A stretch of 64,000 nucleotides of DNA from Terriglobia bacterium. GTDB lineage: Bacteria > Acidobacteriota > Terriglobia > UBA7540. Below, piece by piece: positions 59,310 to 64,000 of the stretch. The notes under the pieces are model-generated. The model ran no database searches. It was not told the DNA's origin and worked only from the letters and a program-made list of their open reading frames with translations. Made by a program: the position numbers and the translations under genes. Numbering within the stretch: the stretch's first letter is position 1; every line of letters starts with the position of its first letter. The stretch covers positions 21,091-85,090 of the forward strand of contig DASTAW010000046.1 of the NCBI GenBank assembly GCA_035712365.1. The letters are read 5' to 3'.

Positions 59310-59879
59310 ATGGCACAGACCCAGCAAGCTCCGGCGGTGAAGCCGGGAACCACAACGTGGAATATCGACCCTGCCCATTCCAACGCGCAGTTTTCCGTGC
59401 GCCATATGATGATCTCAAACATCAGAGGAGAGTTTACGAAGGTGAGCGGCAAGGCCCTGTTTGATAAGGACAATCCCAGCGCAGGACTCTCCGTGGAAGC
59501 CGCCATTGACGTGAACACCATCAACACGCGGGAGCCCGACCGCGATAACCACCTGAAGAGTCCCGACTTCTTCGACGTGGCGAAATATCCCACTATCACC
59601 TTCAAATCCACGGGCGCAGAAAACGGCCCGGACGGCCTGAAACTGCGGGGCAATCTCACCATTCACGGGACCACGCGCGAGGTGACGCTCGATGTCGAGG
59701 GGCCGACCCCGCCAACGAAAGATCCCTGGGGCAACACCCGCATCGGCGCTTCCGCAACCACCAAGATCAACCGCAAAGATTTCGGCCTGACGTGGAACCA
59801 GGCGCTCGAGACTGGCGGCATCCTGGTCGGCGACGACGTCAAGATCACGATTGACGTGGAACTCGTGGCCCAAGCCTGA
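59310..59879 (+). CDS. YceI-family lipocalin-like protein
   Basis: 189 aa. TTWNIDPAHSNAQFSVRHMM, EPDRDNHLKSPDFFDVAKYP and RKDFGLTWNQALETGG are the YceI signatures. The family binds polyisoprenoid-type lipids in a beta barrel. There is no signal peptide from ATG 59310, which has a strong CAGGAGGTG leader, so this one seems cytoplasmic. Probably controlled by the adjacent MarR protein. Confidence 0.92.
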   Translation: MAQTQQAPAVKPGTTTWNIDPAHSNAQFSVRHMMISNIRGEFTKVSGKALFDKDNPSAGLSVEAAIDVNTINTREPDRDNHLKSPDFFDVAKYPTITFKSTGAENGPDGLKLRGNLTIHGTTREVTLDVEGPTPPTKDPWGNTRIGASATTKINRKDFGLTWNQALETGGILVGDDVKITIDVELVAQA

Positions 59880-60083
59880 GGGAAGGTTAAGAGCTTCGGC
59901 AACCCTGCTTTGCCTGTTTCGTTGGCCACGTCTTTCCGAGCGCAGCGAGGAATCCGCATCTTTTCGCGTTTCGGTTCGAAGAAGCAGATTCTTCGGTCAA
60001 AAGACGACCTCAGAATGACGACTCGCGAATTTCATCCAAGACTGCGACGTTTCGTTGCGGGGTCGTGGATCGGGGAGCCAGAC

Positions 60084-62234
60084 CTAAGCTTTCTTCAGCC
60101 CGTGCGGGACCATCGGCAGGGAGCGGATGCGCTTGCCGGTGGCATGAAAGATGGCATTGCCGATGGCGGGAGCAAGCCCGCAGATGGGCGTTTCGCCGGC
60201 GCCGGCGGAAGGCTGGTCCTTGCGGTCGATGAGGACAGGTTGAATTTCCGGAACGTCGCTGAATCGCGGGACGCGGTACTGGGTGAACGTGCCGTTGGTA
60301 ATTCGGCCGTCGTTGAACTCGATCGCCTCAAACAGTGCGCCGCCCAGGCCCATGATGTTCGCTCCCTCTATCTGGTTCCGCAAGCCGTTGGGATTCACCA
60401 CTGCGCCGCAATCGAACGCGCTGGTCACGCGCACCACGCGAACATTGCCGCTCGAACGGTCCACGGCGACTTCGGCGCAGGTTGCGACGTAGCCGCCTTT
60501 CTCAACTCCGCCGCCCATTCCAAAACCGTGCCCCTTTGGAGGCTTGCGGGTCTTCCAGCCGAAGGCGTCCGCGGCCGCCGTGAAGGCAAACTTCAGCCGC
60601 TGGTTCTTCAGGTTCTTCAGCCGGAATTCCAGCGGATCCATTTTCACGCGGTGCGCCAGATCGTCCATGTGGGATTCGCGCGCAAAGTGGTTGGCGGTGG
60701 CGGCCAGCGACCGGTAGGAGCCCTGCCGCAACGGCGCATCCACTTCATGAAACTGGATGTGCTGGTTGGGAACGTCGTAGGGCGTCCGGATAGCTGCGCC
60801 GCCCGAGTTGTAGTTGTGGAACTCCCAGGCGGTCAGCAGGCCTTGCCCGTCCACGCCGCTCGAGATTTCGATCACGCCCGACGGCCGGAAGTAGGCCCAG
60901 GTGAATTCTTCCTCGCGCGTCCACACCAGCTTGACGGGCTTGCCAGCCGCGCGCGCGAGCCGTGCCGCCTCGATCGCCGCCTCGCCGGTATGCTTGCCGC
61001 CGTATGCCCCGCCGGTGTCCGGAACAATCACGCGGCATTTGCCTTTCGGAAGGTGGAAAGCTTCTTCCAACTGCTCCTGAACTCCGAACGGCCGCTGCGA
61101 TCCGGTCCAGGCGGTCAGCTTGCCGTTCTCCCATTCCGCCACGCCGGCGCGCGGCTCAAGCGGCGCATGCTGGATGTAGGCAATCGTGTAGGTGGCTGTC
61201 AGCCGGTGTTTGGCGGCGGCCAGCCCGGCCTGCATGGATCCGGCTTCATATTCACCGCGGCCGCCCGGCTCGGCGTGTGACTTCAAATAGTCAAACAGTT
61301 CCGCGCTGGAAGGCTGCGGAACAGTTTTCCAGGTTGCGCGGATGGCGGAGGCGGCGCGCCCGGCCTCGAATTCGCTTGGCGCAACCACTCCCACAAAATC
61401 GCCGTCATGCACCACCGTGACTCCGGGCATGGCCTGGGCTTTCGAAGCGTCGAGCGATTCGAGCGTCGCTCCGTAGGCGGACGGACGCACAACCTTGCCG
61501 AACATCATTCCGGGCCGCCGGATGTCGGAAGCATACTGGTGCTCGCCCGTCACAAACGCGCGGCCATCGACTTTGGGAACGGACGTCCCGGCCACCGTCC
61601 ACTCGCTCGGCGGAGTCAGAGGATCGTTTTCAACAATCGCACGGGCCAGCGTCTGCCCCTGGGCAAGCTCGGCGTAGGAGATAGAGCGGCCTCCGTTGCT
61701 TTCACGGATTTCGCCATCCTTCGCAACCAACTGCGAAGCCGGAACGTTCCACTGCCTGGCGGCCAGCCCAACCAGCGTATCGCGCGCCACGCTGGCCACG
61801 CGGCGAAGCTGCTTGTTCATGGTGGGAGTGGTGCGGCTGCCGAAGGTCCCCATGTCAAACGGCGTGAGATCGGTATCACCCATCACCATGCTGATGGAAC
61901 CCACCTTCACGTGGAGTTCTTCCGCCACCGCCTGCGTCAGCGAAGTGCGAATGTTCTGGCCCATTTCGGCCTTGCCGGTATAAACCGTCACCGCGCCGTT
62001 TTCGCCGATGTGCAGCCAGGCGCCGATGTTCTCCGGCAGCGCCTCGCTAAAACGAGAGCCTCTGCGGCCCGATTCCTGCGCCAGGCCCCTGGGCAACAAC
62101 AGGAAGACGGCGACACCGCCGCCTATGAGCTTGAAGAAGTCGCGGCGGTCAAGCTCAAAATGATGGAGCGGCGCCTCCCGCAGCTCGTATCGCTCGGGCT
62201 CGATGGCGATTTCTGGAACCTTCCTTGTGCTCAT
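60084..62234 (-). CDS. Molybdenum hydroxylase large subunit (IorB/xanthine dehydrogenase family)
   Basis: 716 aa. A twin-arginine motif RRDFFKLIGGGVAVFLLL near residue 36 predicts Tat export. The molybdopterin part has TVYTGKAEMGQNIRTSLTQ, GTFGSRTTPTM, DTGGAYGGKHTGEAA, the ETP-like SAGAGETPICGLAPAIGNAI with the catalytic Glu, and FDCGAVVNPNG. It resembles isoquinoline 1-oxidoreductase beta and periplasmic aldehyde oxidases. ATG 62234 overlaps the small subunit stop (ATGA). Substrate unknown. Confidence 0.9.
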   Translation of the reverse strand: MSTRKVPEIAIEPERYELREAPLHHFELDRRDFFKLIGGGVAVFLLLPRGLAQESGRRGSRFSEALPENIGAWLHIGENGAVTVYTGKAEMGQNIRTSLTQAVAEELHVKVGSISMVMGDTDLTPFDMGTFGSRTTPTMNKQLRRVASVARDTLVGLAARQWNVPASQLVAKDGEIRESNGGRSISYAELAQGQTLARAIVENDPLTPPSEWTVAGTSVPKVDGRAFVTGEHQYASDIRRPGMMFGKVVRPSAYGATLESLDASKAQAMPGVTVVHDGDFVGVVAPSEFEAGRAASAIRATWKTVPQPSSAELFDYLKSHAEPGGRGEYEAGSMQAGLAAAKHRLTATYTIAYIQHAPLEPRAGVAEWENGKLTAWTGSQRPFGVQEQLEEAFHLPKGKCRVIVPDTGGAYGGKHTGEAAIEAARLARAAGKPVKLVWTREEEFTWAYFRPSGVIEISSGVDGQGLLTAWEFHNYNSGGAAIRTPYDVPNQHIQFHEVDAPLRQGSYRSLAATANHFARESHMDDLAHRVKMDPLEFRLKNLKNQRLKFAFTAAADAFGWKTRKPPKGHGFGMGGGVEKGGYVATCAEVAVDRSSGNVRVVRVTSAFDCGAVVNPNGLRNQIEGANIMGLGGALFEAIEFNDGRITNGTFTQYRVPRFSDVPEIQPVLIDRKDQPSAGAGETPICGLAPAIGNAIFHATGKRIRSLPMVPHGLKKA

Positions 62235-62710
62235 GCGCGAGACTTCTTCATGGCCGATGCGGCATTGCGGATGGCCTCCATAATCCGCGGATAGGTTCCG
62301 CAACGGCAGATGTTGCCCTGCATAAATTCTCGAATGGTTTTTTCGCTGGGGTTGGGGTCCTGGCGGAGAAGCGCCACGGCCGTCACGATCATGCCGGAAG
62401 TGCAATAGCCGCACTGGAAGGCTTCCACGTCAAGAAATGCCTGCTGCACGGGATGAAGGTTGCCATTTTCCGCCAGCCCTTCAATGGTGGTGATCTGTCT
62501 TCCGGCGGCGTCGCCCACCGGGGTGAGGCAGGAGTGGATGGGCTTTCCGTCCAGCAGGACCGTACAGGCGCGGCACTGGCCTTCTCCGCAGCCAAACTTG
62601 GTCCCGGTAAGCCCCAGGTGGTCACGCAGCACGCTCAGCAGAGTGGCCTGCGCGTCAGCGTCAATCGCGTGGCGCTTCCCGTTCACGTGGATTTCGTTAA
62701 TCCTGGCCAT
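62231..62710 (-). CDS. Molybdenum hydroxylase [2Fe-2S] small subunit (IorA-like)
   Basis: 159 aa. The plant-type 2Fe-2S cluster is GCGEGQCRACTVLLDG...C and the second cluster is QCGYCTSGMI...NICRCGTYPRI. It passes electrons from the large subunit to an acceptor, probably a cytochrome c since no FAD subunit is encoded. It has no signal peptide and would be exported as a hitchhiker with the Tat-bearing partner. It overlaps that gene by four bases. Confidence 0.94.
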   Translation of the reverse strand: MARINEIHVNGKRHAIDADAQATLLSVLRDHLGLTGTKFGCGEGQCRACTVLLDGKPIHSCLTPVGDAAGRQITTIEGLAENGNLHPVQQAFLDVEAFQCGYCTSGMIVTAVALLRQDPNPSEKTIREFMQGNICRCGTYPRIMEAIRNAASAMKKSRA

Positions 62711-62808
62711 GATGACGAGCAGCGGCTTTCAAATTGAATTGGACGATCTTGAAGGGCGAACAGGTTACAGGGCCTTTTGCCCCGTAACCCGAGCCGCCCG
62801 ATGCTGAA

Positions 62809-63423
62809 TTACCTTCCGCTGGTGAACCGTTTTTCAACGGCTGCCCAGTCCACCACGTTCCACCAGTTTTGAATATACTCAGGCCGGCGGTTCTGGTATT
62901 TGAGGTAGTAGGCGTGCTCCCACACATCGAGTCCCATCACGGGGAATTTTCCCTCCATAAGAGGGCTGTCCTGGTTGGCCGTTGAATAGATGTCCAGCTT
63001 GCCCGCGCTGTTTTTCACCAGCCATGCCCATCCCGAGCCAAACCGCGTGGTGGCAGCGGCGCCGAATTTTTCCTTAAACTGATCGAACCCGCCAAAGGCG
63101 CTCTTGATGGCTTCCGCCAACGCGCCACTCGGCTGGCCGCCCTTCTTGGGCCCCATGATCGTCCAGAACATCGAGTGGTTGGCATGGCCGCCCCCGTTGT
63201 TGCGGACGGCGGTCCGGATATTCTCCGGCGCCAGCGCACAGTTGTTGGCCAGAAGTTCTTCGATGGTCTTGCCGGACAGATCGGACACGGATTCGATTGC
63301 CTTGTTCAGGTTGTTGACATACCCCCCGTGGTGTTTGTCGTGGTGAATTTCCATTGTCGTTTTGTCGATGTAAGGTTCCAATGCATCGCTTGCATATGGA
63401 AGAGCAGGAAGAGTGAAAGGCAT
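62809..63423 (-). CDS. Superoxide dismutase, Mn-type residues
   Basis: 204 aa from [20 protein letters not shown], whose ATG (63423) has AAAGGAGG upstream. Metal ligands His27, His83, Asp166 and His170 (LDVWEH) are present. Gly at 79 with Gln in QDSPLM point to Mn or cambialistic use rather than strict Fe. An ATG at 63459 also has AAGGAGG and would add 12 residues. The frame stays open further to 63678 and passes [12 protein letters not shown], a twin-arginine-like motif. Confidence 0.93.
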   Translation of the reverse strand: MPFTLPALPYASDALEPYIDKTTMEIHHDKHHGGYVNNLNKAIESVSDLSGKTIEELLANNCALAPENIRTAVRNNGGGHANHSMFWTIMGPKKGGQPSGALAEAIKSAFGGFDQFKEKFGAAATTRFGSGWAWLVKNSAGKLDIYSTANQDSPLMEGKFPVMGLDVWEHAYYLKYQNRRPEYIQNWWNVVDWAAVEKRFTSGR

Positions 63424-63459
63424 TGCGCCTCCTTTAGCTGTGGTAGGTGAAGATCCCAT

Positions 63460-64000
63460 GAAAACCTCCTTCAAAAATCGGAATTGGGCAGCCCCTGTCG
63501 AACCGAGGCCGCCCGTGAGCATGATGAAGTCCCGCCGGTTGAGCTCAGAGTCGTGCCAGGGCGGCTCCTGACTGGCCGGGAGCTGATCGCGGCCGCAGGG
63601 CCAGGCCGCAAGGCTTCCCGCCGGAAAAGAAGCCGCGGATTTCCGGTCTGTTTTTGCCCCATTTTTCATCGGTGGCACCAGTTTATCACAATTGTGGCAC
63701 GGGCGCTCTCGCCCGTGTTGTGGTCACATGGCATGGCCAGGCCCGCCCTGAGCGAAGCTCGTAGTGCGGTCCCCGCTTTTGGGGTCCGCGGCCTTTCATT
63801 GCCGACGTAACTGAACCGACGAGGTCTGCAAGCCCGAATCACAGTTGCATTCATTGGCAGCCAGGGGGTACATTTCAGGATGGGCTGGAAGTCAACCATG
63901 CAAGTTCCGGCTTTACCCTGGCATCTGAGCCAACACGATTCTGGTAGTGTTTCCTGAATTCCGGATTGCGTCGGTTGTGGGCTGGGACCGCCCGAAGTGG
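63460..64000. other. Region upstream of the dismutase with a palindromic repeat
   Basis: Between 63460 and 63678 the dismutase frame continues open and may encode a Tat-type leader. Beyond it no gene is seen up to the window edge; overlapping ORFs lack family character. Confidence 0.4.
63698..63717. repeat. Perfect palindrome CACGGGCG-ctct-CGCCCGTG
   Basis: An 8-bp perfect inverted repeat with a four-base loop in the intergenic DNA near the window end. It has the look of an interspersed palindrome. Confidence 0.55.

Overview
This is a roughly 59-60% GC bacterial chromosome segment that fits an Acidobacteriota member best, although no rRNA or marker search was possible. The reasons are inferential: a fab/plsX/rpmF lipid cluster, a Tes/Mss-like radical SAM enzyme of the kind proposed to make membrane-spanning lipids, a UDP-sulfoquinovose synthase, a GH172 (DUF2961) enzyme, frequent GTG/TTG starts, and short interspersed palindromes. 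Most of the window is housekeeping. No rRNA, tRNA or CRISPR array was seen.

Layout. 1-8070: Kdo transferase (waaA, cut by the window edge), a two-cluster ferredoxin, a Crp-type regulator, two D-2-hydroxyacid dehydrogenases, a secreted GH172 enzyme, a SpoU rRNA methylase and rarA. 8072-8754: a Phd/VapC toxin-antitoxin pair behind a perfect palindrome. 8842-13972 (minus): CoA-binding protein, hisC, rluB, scpB, scpA, trpS. 14245-22618 (minus): etfA/etfB, then fabF-acpP-fabG-fabD-fabH-plsX-rpmF-DUF177. 22833-30466: a surface-glycan and sulfolipid block (O-antigen ligase, MurJ-like flippase, FkbM methyltransferase, GT4 glycosyltransferase, sqdB, an alpha-toroid protein).

30467-36042 is the accessory stretch. 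It holds a 5'-truncated TIG-domain gene, a REP-associated transposase with a palindrome at the junction, nested inverted repeats, a Cys-rich protein, a small cytochrome c, and a dihydrofolate-reductase-like gene enclosed by 20-bp perfect terminal inverted repeats with no transposase.

36043-39592 is the most striking system. A cobalamin-binding-type radical SAM protein has an apparent C-terminus ...WYC-stop. The stop is TGA, and reading through it gives CUAEP and a short tail, so it is very probably a selenoprotein. It is followed by a DUF169 protein and an ATP-grasp ligase in what looks like one operon of unknown product.

39656-63459 returns to core functions: yggX, comM, mutM, a Rieske protein, a GT-C/TPR protein, two methyltransferases, a variant uppP, an unknown membrane pair, thiC, DUF2203, nadA, moaA behind a candidate Moco-type riboswitch, the Tes/Mss-like radical SAM enzyme, queG with an unusual in-frame insertion, an NmrA-like reductase, a MarR-YceI pair sharing an operator, a two-subunit molybdenum hydroxylase and superoxide dismutase. 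The molybdenum hydroxylase gives moaA a local client.
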